The notes: generated by a model not told the origin, from the letters alone. 64,000 nucleotides of DNA from Corynebacterium epidermidicanis (GCF_001021025.1 NZ_CP011541.1:2108001-2172000), one strand, 5' to 3'; positions 9,274 to 18,481 are shown, counted from the stretch's first letter. Made by a program: numbers and translations.

Positions 9274-10041
9274 TTAGATCTCGAATTCCATCCCAGCTTC
9301 GCCGACGATCACTTCACCATCGAAGTTCTCGCGTGCTGCGCGCACAGCCCCCTCAGGATCACCCCATGGTGGGATGTGGACAAGTATTAGCTGCTTGACT
9401 CCAGCTCGGCTCGCCAGCAGTCCCGCTTCCCCACCACACATGTGCATATCTGGGGCTTTGCCCATCGACGTCGCGCCCCAGGTCGCTTCGCAAAGGAAAA
9501 CGTCTGCGCCCTGCGCACACGCCACCAACTCCTCGGTGTACGCAGAATCCCCGGAGTAGGCAATTACCTTGCCGGTGGTCGCCTCCACCAACCGCAGCCC
9601 ATAAGACTCGATGGGGTGCACCGTGGGGAAAGGCGTGATCTGAACGCGGTCGATCAACTCAGCTCGACGCGCCTGCCATGGGGTAAACGCGAAGGTGTCG
9701 GCCATTTCATCGACATGTCCCTCAGCATCCGAAGTAAGCCGACCAAGCTTTTCCACGGTAGCCGCCGGACCGAACAGCAAATTCCGACCCTGCGCTGCGA
9801 GGCTTGGATGATAACGCCGCCACACCGTCAACGAAGGGAAATCCAAGCAATGGTCAGCATGCAGATGGCTAAACACGACATGCACCTCGGAAGGATTGAC
9901 CACTTTCTGCAGCTCAGCAAGAACGCCTGGCCCCATGTCCATGAGTACCCCAGGCGCGCCTGGAGCTTGCACAAGATAGCCCGATGCCGGACCCGCGGGC
10001 GAACCCAGGCTACCTGAGCAGCCAATAATGGTTAGCTTCAT
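9274..10041 (-). CDS. Metallo-beta-lactamase-fold hydrolase (Rv1339-like)
   Basis: A 255-residue MBL-fold protein. The zinc motif is SHLHADHCLD at residues 58-67, with further ligands in YSGDSAYTEE and a late His in LILVHIPPW. The N-terminal MKLTIIGCSGS and overall length match the RNase Z-like branch. M. tuberculosis Rv1339, in the same position between murI and rph, has been described as an atypical cyclic-AMP phosphodiesterase. The same activity is plausible here but is inferred from synteny and fold. Confidence 0.82.
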   Translation of the reverse strand: MKLTIIGCSGSLGSPAGPASGYLVQAPGAPGVLMDMGPGVLAELQKVVNPSEVHVVFSHLHADHCLDFPSLTVWRRYHPSLAAQGRNLLFGPAATVEKLGRLTSDAEGHVDEMADTFAFTPWQARRAELIDRVQITPFPTVHPIESYGLRLVEATTGKVIAYSGDSAYTEELVACAQGADVFLCEATWGATSMGKAPDMHMCGGEAGLLASRAGVKQLILVHIPPWGDPEGAVRAARENFDGEVIVGEAGMEFEI

Positions 10042-10092
10042 AGAGACACTTTCTCACGAATCAGCAAGTCAAGGTAGCACTTGCCAGAACAA

Positions 10093-10911
10093 TTACATCT
10101 TGGGATGGGAATCCACTTGCGTCACATGTGGGCCCAAGAATCGAGTAGACAGTTGGGCGAATAGCTCCGGATCGCCCGTGGATTCAAAGGTGCGGGTAGG
10201 TGCCGGATGCACCGTCGGATCAGCCAACATGTCTGATTCGCTTAACACTCGCAACACATCTTTTGCTGTTTCCTCTGCTGAGGACACTAGAGTCACATTC
10301 GGCCCCATCGCCAGCTGAATCACGCCCGACAGCAACGGGTAGTGGGTACAGCCCAACACGAGGGTATCTACGCCGGCATCCTGCAGTGGCGCCAAATATG
10401 CCTCGGCGACCCCAAGAATCTGTCGCCCCGAAGTAATACCGCGTTCCACGAAATCGACAAATCGCGGGCAGGCTTGGGCAAAGCATTCAACCGATGGCGA
10501 TGCCTCAAACAAATCTTGATAAGCACCGGAATTGATAGTGCCGACCGTCCCAATGACCCCAATCTTGCCATTGCGAGTGGTGGCCACCGCCCTGCGTACC
10601 GCGGGCAGAATAACCTGCACCACCGGGACGTCGTAACGCTCCCGAGCATCCCGAAGAAACGCAGCCGTAGCGGTATTGCAGGCGATGACGATCATCTTGC
10701 AACCGCGCTCCACCAACTCGTCTGCGATACGGGTGGCTAATTCGCGCACCTGCCCGATCGGCTTCGGGCCATAAGGACTATTAGCGGTATCGCCGATATA
10801 AATCATCGACTCATGCGGCAGCTGATCAACAATGGCACGGGCGACGGTCAACCCGCCTACCCCGGAGTCGAAAACCCCAATGGGGGCCGAAGGATCCAGT
10901 TGTTTCACCAT
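10093..10911 (-). CDS. murI: Glutamate racemase
   Basis: A 272-residue racemase giving D-glutamate for peptidoglycan. Both catalytic cysteines are present, in [11 protein letters not shown] and LGCTHYPLL, and the N-terminal [11 protein letters not shown] motif is complete. The ATG at 10911 gives the family N-terminus ([17 protein letters not shown]); a start ten codons earlier would overlap the rhomboid gene. It lies between the rhomboid gene and the MBL hydrolase gene, as in mycobacteria. Confidence 0.93.
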   Translation of the reverse strand: MVKQLDPSAPIGVFDSGVGGLTVARAIVDQLPHESMIYIGDTANSPYGPKPIGQVRELATRIADELVERGCKMIVIACNTATAAFLRDARERYDVPVVQVILPAVRRAVATTRNGKIGVIGTVGTINSGAYQDLFEASPSVECFAQACPRFVDFVERGITSGRQILGVAEAYLAPLQDAGVDTLVLGCTHYPLLSGVIQLAMGPNVTLVSSAEETAKDVLRVLSESDMLADPTVHPAPTRTFESTGDPELFAQLSTRFLGPHVTQVDSHPKM

Positions 10912-10937
10912 AATGAAAACTATCGTAGTCCCTGCCG

Positions 10938-11642
10938 TCAAGCACCCAGCTGTCGCTGCCTACGCTTTGCGACGAGCTCTGCCGGATCATCCGAGGTAAT
11001 CGTAGCCCCAGCGACTAGTCCACCGATACCGCCAAACAGATGCGCTTGCCAACTCACACCTACTTGCGTGGGGAAAACACCATAAATCAATCCGCTGTAA
11101 GAAAATGCCAGCACTAGTCCCAAAATGATCTGGGTGAAACTTCGGTTGAAGATACCTCGAATGATGAGGTACGCCAACCAGCCGTAGATCAATCCCGATG
11201 CACCCACATGGCTTGTTCCAATCCCGCCAAAAAACCATGTCCCTACCCCGCCGATCAAACCGACGATTAGCGTAACCTCCCAGAAAGCTCTGCGCCCTGA
11301 CAACGCCACCAGAAAAACAAAAATCGCGCCGGGCACCGAATTCGACATGATGTGGGCCATCGAACCATGGATGAGTGGTGACGTGGCAATATGCCACAGT
11401 GAACTAACGTCCAGTGGGTGCACGCCAAAAGCAACCAGCTGGTAGCCGAGCAGCATGTTGATGATCTGAACAGCCCAAATGACTGCGAGGAACCCAATGG
11501 CATAGCGCGTAGCCAGCCCCGAGTTGTTGCGCCCATGCCCAGGTACCACCCGGGCCCCGGCCGAGGCCGGAGTGTTGCCACCCATAGGCGAGGTAGGAAA
11601 CTGCGATCCATAAGTGCTCACCCGGACAATGCTAATGCGCAT
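10938..11642 (-). CDS. Rhomboid-family intramembrane serine protease
   Basis: A 234-residue membrane protein with about six transmembrane segments. The catalytic serine motif GASGLIYGW and the paired histidine in [11 protein letters not shown] are both present, so it looks active. The [11 protein letters not shown] segment in the N-terminal half matches the oxyanion-side H/N motif. It starts 5 bp after the peptidase gene stop; a GTG at 11621 is an alternative start. Substrates are unknown. Confidence 0.88.
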   Translation of the reverse strand: MRISIVRVSTYGSQFPTSPMGGNTPASAGARVVPGHGRNNSGLATRYAIGFLAVIWAVQIINMLLGYQLVAFGVHPLDVSSLWHIATSPLIHGSMAHIMSNSVPGAIFVFLVALSGRRAFWEVTLIVGLIGGVGTWFFGGIGTSHVGASGLIYGWLAYLIIRGIFNRSFTQIILGLVLAFSYSGLIYGVFPTQVGVSWQAHLFGGIGGLVAGATITSDDPAELVAKRRQRQLGA

Positions 11643-11647
11643 TTCGC

Positions 11648-12601
11648 TCAAGCGCCGATATCCGACCAGCAGCTCAGGCCATATCCAGATTTTGCGCACA
11701 CCACGGCGTCGACAATTGCTGCACAGACGACGTCGGCCGCTGCTGCCGATAGGGCGACCATGTCAGAGATGGCAACACCGGAACCGTCGCCGGTGGACAG
11801 TGCGAACAGGGTATCTCCATCGAGGGGTGAATGCGCGGGGCGCACCGCCCGGGCCAGTCCGTCATGACCAGTCATCGCTAGACGCTTGGCCTGAGCTTTC
11901 GTCACTGGCGCGTTGGTAGCGATCACTCCGATCGTTGTGTTCAGCTTGGTCTCCAGCCCCTTGAGGACGCCGAACTTTTCGGTATCTACCGACGGCTTCG
12001 TAGGGTCACCCCACAACAAACCGCTATCCTTATCCACCACAGCGCCCACGGGATTGGCCACTACGGCAGCTGCTACTACCCAGTCGCCCACCACCATCGA
12101 GGCTTGTCCGAACCCGCCACGCAGCACCCCGGCGGTGGCAGCGCAACCCGCACCAACGGAACCGCGTTGCTTCGTTGAATCCCCCGTCAACGCCGAACGC
12201 ACCGCAGCACGACCTTCTGCTGGCCCTGGACGGTGGTTGGGATCGCCAACTAGCAAATCAAAAATCACCGCTCCGGGCACGATGGGTACCTTAGGCCCGG
12301 GCCTGTCTGCGCCAAGCACAGCGAAGCCAATGCCATGTTCTTCCAACTCAAGCATTACTCCGTCGGCTGCTGCCAACCCAAACGCAGAACCTCCAGCGAG
12401 CGTGATGGCGTGGACTTGTTGCACCGTATTGTGCGGCTCGAGCAGATCAGTTTCCCGCGTCCCTGGCCCTCCACCTCGCACATCCACGGAAGCATAGGCC
12501 CCGTCAGGCACCACTACTACGCTGACTCCGGTGTCCCCCAAGCTGCAGTGCCCCAGGTACACGCCTGGGACGTCGCAAAGCAGACCGGGTGCATCAGACA
12601 T
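11648..12601 (-). CDS. P1 (DmpA)-family peptidase
   Basis: A 317-residue protein of the DmpA/L-aminopeptidase family, Ntn-like enzymes that self-cleave. Signatures are the N-terminal VPGVYLGH, VHAITLAGGSAFGLAAADG, and GSVGAGCAATAG around the processing region. It corresponds in position to M. tuberculosis Rv1333. The ATG lies within the end of the DUF2017 gene (8-bp overlap). Unlike M. tuberculosis, no mec-cysO-cysM genes separate it from the rhomboid gene. Confidence 0.85.
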   Translation of the reverse strand: MSDAPGLLCDVPGVYLGHCSLGDTGVSVVVVPDGAYASVDVRGGGPGTRETDLLEPHNTVQQVHAITLAGGSAFGLAAADGVMLELEEHGIGFAVLGADRPGPKVPIVPGAVIFDLLVGDPNHRPGPAEGRAAVRSALTGDSTKQRGSVGAGCAATAGVLRGGFGQASMVVGDWVVAAAVVANPVGAVVDKDSGLLWGDPTKPSVDTEKFGVLKGLETKLNTTIGVIATNAPVTKAQAKRLAMTGHDGLARAVRPAHSPLDGDTLFALSTGDGSGVAISDMVALSAAAADVVCAAIVDAVVCAKSGYGLSCWSDIGA

Positions 12602-13142
12602 CGATGTCACCCATCATCGCGCTTAGTAGTGTGTCCTGGTTGTAGGCGAGCCACTGGACAATTTCATCTCGGTTTTGCTCCGACTCCTCACCGCGCATCT
12701 CTGCGGACGCGAGGTGCAGGCGAATGTCATTCAAAGCAGCAATCCATGCGTGTGCTTCTTCTTCAGAAGCGCTCACCGCGACATTGCCATTTGGCCCGAG
12801 CGCTTCTGTGACTACTTGCAAGTTGGCCAACTTCGCGCGACAAATGTCATTTTCGTGCAGGGATCGAAGCAACGAGTTGTCGCCCTCGAATTCTTCGTCG
12901 CCCTCCATCTCGAAGTCAGGCAACAATCTAGCCAGAGCTGGGTCTTCAGGTGCCTCCTTATGTCCTGACACCATGCCGGTGAGCTCCGCCAATTCGTCTT
13001 TCGGAGCGGTCTGGCATCTGCGAATCAGAGTCTCGGCCAAGTTTGCGGCTAAGTCGCCTAGTACTTCGCGCTCCATAGGCTCGAATGTCGCCATGTACTT
13101 CGCCCCGCGCATGAGCGCCTTCTTCTTTTTCCAAGCTTGCAT
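12594..13142 (-). CDS. DUF2017 family protein
   Basis: A 182-residue predicted soluble, acidic, helical protein matching the actinobacterial family that sits directly after clpS (Rv1332 position). Visible features are EREVLGDLAANLAETLIRR near the N-terminus and a C-terminal DEIVQWLAYNQDTLL. It starts 6 bp after the clpS stop. The genetic link suggests a role around Clp proteolysis, but its function is not known. Confidence 0.8.
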   Translation of the reverse strand: MQAWKKKKALMRGAKYMATFEPMEREVLGDLAANLAETLIRRCQTAPKDELAELTGMVSGHKEAPEDPALARLLPDFEMEGDEEFEGDNSLLRSLHENDICRAKLANLQVVTEALGPNGNVAVSASEEEAHAWIAALNDIRLHLASAEMRGEESEQNRDEIVQWLAYNQDTLLSAMMGDIDV

Positions 13143-13148
13143 TCTTAA

Positions 13149-13478
13149 CTAACCTGCCTGCTGCATAGTCGCCCACAACCCGGCGGTGTGTAATTTCTTC
13201 ACATCACCTTCGACTTTGTCCCGCTCCCCGGTGCTGACCACCGCTTTGCCCTCGGTATGCACCTGCATCATCAATTCGATGGCTTTCTTCCTGCTCATCC
13301 CCAGTACCGTTTGGAATACATAGGTGACGTACGACATGAGGTTTACCGGGTCATCCCAGACGATGCACATCCACGGCAGGTTCTCGCTGGCCGCGACTTC
13401 AACGTGGACATCTTCCTCAAGTTCCGGGGAGGCAAGCGGCGCAGATGGCATGCTCAAGCGAATGGACCGATCGTTCAT
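13149..13478 (-). CDS. clpS: ATP-dependent Clp protease adaptor ClpS
   Basis: A 109-residue ClpS homologue that delivers N-degron substrates to ClpC/ClpP. The core includes [20 protein letters not shown], with the DDPVN binding-pocket segment, and [18 protein letters not shown], with the conserved His and Glu. The chosen ATG at 13478 gives a normal-length N-terminal tail. It begins the DUF2017-peptidase-rhomboid run and is divergent from pncB. Confidence 0.9.
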   Translation of the reverse strand: MNDRSIRLSMPSAPLASPELEEDVHVEVAASENLPWMCIVWDDPVNLMSYVTYVFQTVLGMSRKKAIELMMQVHTEGKAVVSTGERDKVEGDVKKLHTAGLWATMQQAG

Positions 13479-13573
13479 GGTTACCCAGCTTAGTAGCCCG
13501 GGAGAGGTTTTAAGCGAGCCACCAACCAAAAATGTCGATCCTTGTCACCGTTACCTGCATTAAAGTGGCCTAT

Positions 13574-14920
13574 GTGAACACTTCAAAACCAGAAACTATC
13601 CGTACCCCTTCCGTACCGAAAGAACGGTCCACCTCGCTGTTGACCGACAAGTACGAGCTCACCATGCTCGAAGCCGCGCTTGCCGACGGCACCGCGCACC
13701 GCCAATGCACGTTTGAAGTGTTTGCCCGTCGGCTTCAAAACGAGCGACGCTACGGCGTCGTTGGCGGCACCGCCCGTGTGCTGCGAGCAATCGACGACTA
13801 CGTCTTCACCGAAGAACAATTGGAATCTCTTGACTTCCTCAACGCCGAAACTCGCGAATACCTGCGCAACTTCCGCTTTTCGGGATCCATCGACGGCTAC
13901 CGCGAAGGCGAGCTGTACTTCCCGAATTCTCCTATTTTGACCGTGCGGGGCACGTTCGCCGAATGCGTCATTTTGGAGACCGTAATCCTGTCGATCATGA
14001 ATGCAGACTCGGCGATTGCATCCGCTGCCGCCCGCATGGTGACGGCTGCAGATGGCCGACCAATCATCGAAATGGGATCACGACGCACCCACGAGTACGC
14101 CGCGGTAACCGCTTCCCGGGCCGCCTACCTCGCTGGATTCACGGCAACTTCCAATTTGGAAGCAGCCCACCGCTACGGCATTCCGGCTTCCGGCACCGCC
14201 GCCCACTCCTGGACGTTGGTGCACGTCAACGACGACGGCACCCCCAACGAAGAAGCAGCGTTTCGTTCTCAGATTGAAACGCTGGGAGTAGACACGATTT
14301 TGCTCGTGGACACTTTCGATATTGAGAAGGGCGTCGAAACCGCGATCCGGGTCGCCGGTCCAAACTTGGGCGGTGTGCGCATCGACTCAGGCGACCTCGG
14401 CATTCTCACCCGGCGCGTGCGTAAGCAACTGGACGACCTGGGTGCCCACAACACCAAGATCGTCGTATCTTCCGATCTAGACGAGTTCGCCATCGCCGGC
14501 CTGCGTGGCGATCCTGTAGACATTTACGGCGTGGGCACCTCCGTGGTCACCGGATCTGGCGCGCCAACTGCAGCGATGGTTTACAAGGTCGTAGAGGTCG
14601 ACGGCCACCCGGTGGCCAAGCGATCCTCTTCCAAGCAGTCCACTGGCGGCGGGAAACGTGGCTGGCGCGCAATCCGAGCCTCTGGCACTGCCGTAGAAGA
14701 AATCGTCACGCCGTTCGACGCTGAAAAGCCCGTAGTGGGGTCCCTTGAGGTCCGTGAACTCACAGTGCCCCTGATGCGCAATGGCACCACTGTGCCAGAC
14801 TTGCCGACGCTGAGCGAGTCGCGCGATTATCTGGCTGCTCAGCTAGTATCGCTGCCATGGGAAGGCCTTGCGCTGTCGCGGAATGAGCCAGCCTTGAATA
14901 CCCGATTTGTAGGTTTCTAG
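13574..14920 (+). CDS. pncB: Nicotinate phosphoribosyltransferase
   Basis: A 448-residue NAD-salvage enzyme joining nicotinate and PRPP. Signatures are LLTDKYELTMLEAAL at the N-terminus, EMGSRRTHEYAAV with the catalytic His, and LVDTFDIEKGV. The GTG at 13574 is chosen because the in-frame ATG at 13532 would overlap the divergent promoter region; no clear Shine-Dalgarno precedes it, so a leaderless message is possible. The C-terminal part carries the metal-site-free extension of the long bacterial form. In M. tuberculosis the clpS-side neighbour pncB1 is adjacent to dinG; here an island separates them. Confidence 0.9.
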   Translation: MNTSKPETIRTPSVPKERSTSLLTDKYELTMLEAALADGTAHRQCTFEVFARRLQNERRYGVVGGTARVLRAIDDYVFTEEQLESLDFLNAETREYLRNFRFSGSIDGYREGELYFPNSPILTVRGTFAECVILETVILSIMNADSAIASAAARMVTAADGRPIIEMGSRRTHEYAAVTASRAAYLAGFTATSNLEAAHRYGIPASGTAAHSWTLVHVNDDGTPNEEAAFRSQIETLGVDTILLVDTFDIEKGVETAIRVAGPNLGGVRIDSGDLGILTRRVRKQLDDLGAHNTKIVVSSDLDEFAIAGLRGDPVDIYGVGTSVVTGSGAPTAAMVYKVVEVDGHPVAKRSSSKQSTGGGKRGWRAIRASGTAVEEIVTPFDAEKPVVGSLEVRELTVPLMRNGTTVPDLPTLSESRDYLAAQLVSLPWEGLALSRNEPALNTRFVGF

Positions 14921-14941
14921 TTTTTCGTTCAGGCACCCCAC

Positions 14942-14969
14942 GGGAACAAACACTGGTGGTATCGCATCT
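14942..14969 (+). promoter_or_regulatory. Candidate ECF-sigma promoter P1 (sigma operon)
   Basis: GGGAAC at 14942-14947 and GCATCT at 14964-14969, 16 bases apart, 62 bases before the ATG of the acidic-protein/sigma operon. The same pair at the same spacing precedes two other operons in this window and, with 17 bases, a third. The GGAAC -35 is typical of ECF sigma factors, so this would be the autoregulatory promoter. Confidence 0.7.
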
Positions 14970-15031
14970 AACCACTAGGTGGCCCCTTCCCCGTGCGGGC
15001 CGATAACGAAAAGCAAAGGAGGTGAACTCCC

Positions 15032-15385
15032 ATGTCATCCGATATTGACTTGGCTGCTGATTTTTCCGAAGACTCCCCGGTGCTCCCTGCACTAACGGAA
15101 GTCTACGGAGCTGATTCAGTCCCTGAAGATCTCGATTTCGACGCCATGTTGGCGGTAGCAACTGACCCTGACACCCCCGCTCCTGAAGGGGATTTGGTGC
15201 CAGAGCTGGGTAGCTACGATTCCGACTATGCATCGGATCCCCTGACGGACGATCTTCCGGACTTGGCAGGTCCGTTTGATCTCGAAGCCAACCCCGTCGA
15301 CGATCCTTTGCATTACGACCATCATGACGCGGTAACAGCAGATTACGATGACCCGTCCGATACCGACGGAGGCTTCGATGTCTAA
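15032..15385 (+). CDS. Extremely acidic protein without Lys or Arg, coupled to the ECF sigma gene
   Basis: A 117-residue protein starting MSSDIDLAADFSEDSP, after a strong AAAGGAGG site. I do not recognise a family. About a third of residues are Asp or Glu, and there is not one Lys or Arg; the only basic side chains are three His near residue 95-100. It is rich in Pro and Ser and probably largely disordered, with no signal peptide or membrane segment. Its stop overlaps the sigma gene start by 8 bp, so the two products are made together. A regulator that binds the sigma factor or core polymerase, possibly by mimicking nucleic acid, is one idea; nothing in the sequence proves it. Confidence 0.72.
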   Translation: MSSDIDLAADFSEDSPVLPALTEVYGADSVPEDLDFDAMLAVATDPDTPAPEGDLVPELGSYDSDYASDPLTDDLPDLAGPFDLEANPVDDPLHYDHHDAVTADYDDPSDTDGGFDV

Positions 15386-15941
15386 GCCACTATTCACCGA
15401 CGACACCTTTGACCAGGCCGAAGTGCTTGCCCGCGCCCAAGCTGGCGACGAGCGAGCCTTCGCCACCCTGGCTCGCTCCGCGCAATCCCGGATGTGGGCT
15501 GTGTGCTTGTCCATCACGGGTAATCGCCACGACGCAGAAGACGCGCTGCAAAATGCGCTCACTGCAGCGTGGCAGAATCTGCATCGTTTTGACGGCCAAG
15601 CTAAGTTTTCTACTTGGGCGTACCGGATCGCAGCCAATGCCGCATTGCAGATCGTCCGCAAACGGCGCGACATCCCTGACGATGAAGCTGGCCTCGCCGA
15701 AGTGGACAACTCCTCTCCAGTAGATGCCCAGGTTACGGCCGGGCTAGTGGTCAAGGCTGCGCTGGCCACGCTGCCGGAGGAATTCCGTGAAGTCATCGTC
15801 CTGCGCGAGTACGCCGGGCTGTCCTACCAAGATATTGCGGACCACCAAGGCATCCCGGTCCAGACCGTCAAGAGCCGAATCAACCGCGCCCGCGCCAAGC
15901 TTCTCGACGCCCTCCGCGACGCCGGCGTTTCGCCCGCCTAA
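15378..15941 (+). CDS. ECF-type RNA polymerase sigma factor
   Basis: A 187-residue group 4 sigma factor. Region 2 spans ~25-95 (DAEDALQNALTAAWQNLHRF, FSTWAYRIAANAAL) and region 4 spans ~125-175 (LPEEFREVIVLREYAGLSYQ, IPVQTVKSRINRARAKL with the helix-turn-helix). There is no C-terminal extension. ATG at 15378 overlaps the acidic-protein gene by 8 bp. No classical zinc or membrane anti-sigma gene follows; a terminator does. Four GGAAC/GCATCT sites nearby are the probable targets, one of them its own promoter. Confidence 0.9.
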   Translation: MSKPLFTDDTFDQAEVLARAQAGDERAFATLARSAQSRMWAVCLSITGNRHDAEDALQNALTAAWQNLHRFDGQAKFSTWAYRIAANAALQIVRKRRDIPDDEAGLAEVDNSSPVDAQVTAGLVVKAALATLPEEFREVIVLREYAGLSYQDIADHQGIPVQTVKSRINRARAKLLDALRDAGVSPA

Positions 15942-15945
15942 ACCA

Positions 15946-15980
15946 ACGGCCCAGCTCTCTGAAGGAAGCTGGGCCGTTTT
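15946..15980. terminator. Bidirectional terminator between the sigma and Hsp70-like genes
   Basis: ACGGCCCAGCT pairs perfectly with AGCTGGGCCGT around a 10-base loop, followed by TTTTC on the plus strand. It lies 4 bp past the sigma stop and 20 bp beyond the convergent Hsp70-like gene. Confidence 0.85.
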
Positions 15981-16000
15981 CAAGTTGCAGGCTACGTGAG

Positions 16001-17887
16001 CTACTTTTCGAGGAAGCCGAAGTATTTCGCCCATTCTTCAAATTCACCCGGAGGCATCGAGCCGTACTCGCCCTTTGAGATCATCGTCCCCTGCTTTTCG
16101 TAGTACACCTGGATGTAGGTCTCTTTGTCATTGACTACGGAGTAGACCGCCGGCTGATTGCCCTTCGCCTTTTGCAGGACAACCTTCGAGGTATCCGGCA
16201 TTTCGTCGAACTTCTTCTGCAGGTTTTTAGCCTCGTCGCCCTTCAAAATATTGACGTTACCCTTGTAGAAGGAGTTGTCCTTAGGGGCATCGGTAAGCGT
16301 AGCGAGGTAGCAGGTTCGAGTCTTAGTTCCTTGTGCGAACTTGTACTCATAGCTTTTGAAAGCTTCTTCATCCTCAGAGCAGGACTTCACCTTCTCGAGG
16401 AATGCCGCCGGCATGTAGTCCACCACCTGCCCGTCGAGACGCGCCAAGTGCGTGTCTTGGAGCTGCGGAGAAATCTGGAACTTCGGCTGGCTGTTGCCAC
16501 CCATCATGTTCGGGATAATCATCGCGCCAGCGCCTAGCACCACGACCGCAGCGATACCTGCCAAAATAAGCTTCATCTTGCCGCCACCTGGCTTTTCCGT
16601 CGGCGTGAAGTTCACCGCGCTCGCGCCCACTGAGCTGGTCGACGACTGGTGCGAGGAAGGAGGCGTGCCAAAAGGCGAGCTAGGACCAGCTGGGTTTCCA
16701 GGAGTACTTCCTTGTGGCGGCGTCGCGAAGGCATTGGTTTGAGGTGTTGCAGCCGGGGAGCTAGGCACAGCGGTCGGGGCAATTGGCTGCCGGACTTGGC
16801 CATCCGTGCCCTCCGTGAAACCGTGCAGGGTAGCTCGCACTGCGCCTCGGGAAACAACAGTTTTTGGGTCGTCGAGGGTCTGGACCTGGCCGAGCTCACT
16901 CAACCGGTTATGCACATGGGGAATGCGCGAAGACCCACCCGTCAAATACAGCGGGGTATCGCTGCTGCTAACACCTGCTTGGCTAAGGGCTGCCCGAGTG
17001 AGTTCCACTGCCCGCTCCACCGAAGGGTCGATGAGGCTATTGAATTCCTCTCGGGTGATCAAGATATCTTGTTCACCTTGCGGAGTGGAAATCGACACTG
17101 TTGCCGACGATGCGTCGGAGAGGATCTCCTTGGCTTCTCGCACGTTTTCTTCCAAAGAGTGCATGACCGAAATCGGAGCATTGCGCACATAGTCAGCAAA
17201 ATCTGGATCGTCATGCTCGAGCTGAGTGATGAGCCAACGGAACATGAGGTTATCGACAGTGCGACCGCCCAGCGAATTGTCGCCCTTTGCGGAAACTACC
17301 CGGAAGTTTCCATCAGGTTGGGACTGCAGCACAGCGATATCCAACGTGCCACCACCAAAGTCAAACACGGCAACGTGCTTACCCGGCTCGACATGCTGCT
17401 GAGCCGCATAATGAACAGCCGCTGCGCGAGGCTCCGAAATCGTACGGATCTTCTCCTCTGCCACCCCAGCTCGCTTCGTGGCAGCAACCAACTGCCCAAC
17501 CGAGTGCACAGACCAAGCTTCCGGGTGCGTCAGGGTTACGGTCTCCGGGTCAGTGCCGGCATGTTGAGCCTTAGCGCGCTCCAGTGCTGCACCAATAACG
17601 GCCGAAATAAGTTCCAGGAGGTCTGCATCCTGACCACCCAACTGCACCGTATCGTGATCAATGTAGCGCTTTGGGGAAAGCAACAACTGCGCTGGCGAAC
17701 GACGACCACGCAGCAACGCGGTGTCACCGGCGAAGATCTCCCCGTCTTCTCGATAAACCGCTGAAGGCATCAAGTTCGAGCGATGTGTGAGGGACACGGT
17801 CTCCACCGCACCCGACAATGGTGCAGTATGAGCTGCCGAGGTGTTGCTCGTACCAAAGTCAATTCCAAAATGCCACGCGTCGTTCAT
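16001..17887 (-). CDS. Membrane-anchored Hsp70-like ATPase with an extracytoplasmic domain
   Basis: A 628-residue chimera. Residues 1-~355 are an actin-like Hsp70 ATPase with phosphate 1 motif GIDFGTSNT (8-16), phosphate 2 motif VFDFGGGTLDIAV (174-186) and adenosine motif LTGGSSRIPHV (315-325). No DnaK substrate-binding domain follows. Instead there is a Pro/Ser/Thr-rich linker (~365-430), one transmembrane helix (438-459, after GGGKMK) and a ~165-residue C-terminal domain, outside by the positive-inside rule, with Cys503 and Cys526 able to form a disulfide. It is 49 bp downstream of a small single-pass protein under candidate promoter P2. An ATP-driven envelope sensor or membrane-linked chaperone is plausible; the role is unknown. 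Confidence 0.85.
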   Translation of the reverse strand: MNDAWHFGIDFGTSNTSAAHTAPLSGAVETVSLTHRSNLMPSAVYREDGEIFAGDTALLRGRRSPAQLLLSPKRYIDHDTVQLGGQDADLLELISAVIGAALERAKAQHAGTDPETVTLTHPEAWSVHSVGQLVAATKRAGVAEEKIRTISEPRAAAVHYAAQQHVEPGKHVAVFDFGGGTLDIAVLQSQPDGNFRVVSAKGDNSLGGRTVDNLMFRWLITQLEHDDPDFADYVRNAPISVMHSLEENVREAKEILSDASSATVSISTPQGEQDILITREEFNSLIDPSVERAVELTRAALSQAGVSSSDTPLYLTGGSSRIPHVHNRLSELGQVQTLDDPKTVVSRGAVRATLHGFTEGTDGQVRQPIAPTAVPSSPAATPQTNAFATPPQGSTPGNPAGPSSPFGTPPSSHQSSTSSVGASAVNFTPTEKPGGGKMKLILAGIAAVVVLGAGAMIIPNMMGGNSQPKFQISPQLQDTHLARLDGQVVDYMPAAFLEKVKSCSEDEEAFKSYEYKFAQGTKTRTCYLATLTDAPKDNSFYKGNVNILKGDEAKNLQKKFDEMPDTSKVVLQKAKGNQPAVYSVVNDKETYIQVYYEKQGTMISKGEYGSMPPGEFEEWAKYFGFLEK

Positions 17888-17936
17888 TATTGGTCACTTT
17901 CCTAGTAGCGGATAATTTCGTCATCGGGCTGGGGAC

Positions 17937-18287
17937 TTAACGAAGCACCTTGCCCGTGATGGCGCTTCCCAGAGTTTCTTGCGGAACCGAACTTGCCGGA
18001 GCAGATTCAGTTGATTTTGCCGTTGCTTCTTCCGCAGAACTTGGCGTTGGTGCGACGGTCGTCGACAAGCTGGCCGGCTGTGAATCCTCAACTGGAGTTC
18101 TTGACATCGGGTTAAAGAAGTACCAGACCACAAATGCGCAACTTGCCAGCGTCACCCCTGCGGTCAACAGCAAAAGCATTTTTGTGCGGCCGCTCAGCGA
18201 ACTTGGCTGATGAGAGCTAGGAGGCTGATTTCCAACCGCATCAAAATTGTTCGTCGGGAAGTCAAAACTATTGGATGGTTCGTTCAC
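17937..18287 (-). CDS. Small single-pass membrane protein upstream of the Hsp70-like gene
   Basis: A 116-residue protein. GTG at 18287 is chosen because TAGGAG lies seven bases before it. A short Asn/Pro/Ser-rich cytoplasmic segment (1-35) leads to one transmembrane helix (~36-59, after SGRTK), then a Ser/Thr/Ala/Pro-rich extracytoplasmic tail. No known domain is recognised. It has no lipobox or cleavable signal; the helix is better read as an anchor. It shares the operon and topology of the Hsp70-like protein, so a partner role is likely. Confidence 0.7.
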   Translation of the reverse strand: MNEPSNSFDFPTNNFDAVGNQPPSSHQPSSLSGRTKMLLLLTAGVTLASCAFVVWYFFNPMSRTPVEDSQPASLSTTVAPTPSSAEEATAKSTESAPASSVPQETLGSAITGKVLR

Positions 18288-18348
18288 TGTTGATCTCCTA
18301 AAGCGAAGTGAGGGTGCTCCGGACCGGAATTTGACCCAGATAACAATG

Positions 18349-18376
18349 AGATGCCACAAACCGGCGAAATGTTCCC
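18349..18376 (-). promoter_or_regulatory. Candidate ECF-sigma promoter P2 (small membrane protein/Hsp70-like operon)
   Basis: On the minus strand GGGAACA (from 18376) is followed after 16 bases counted from GGGAAC by GCATCT, continuing GCATCTCA. The -10-like element lies about 60 bases before the GTG at 18287. It matches P1 and P3 in both boxes and in spacing. Confidence 0.72.
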
Positions 18377-18481
18377 GATTGGGCTCTGCATTGTGCACGA
18401 CCTTTCGTATGAGAAATCATCAGATGTTTTTTGATCCTAAAGCAGTTCCTCGCGCTCGGCAGGGCGAATAGCCACGCCGTC

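Noticed and set aside
16649..17764. 371-codon plus-strand frame opposite the Hsp70-like gene
   Set aside because: No motif; the minus strand has the complete ATPase signature.
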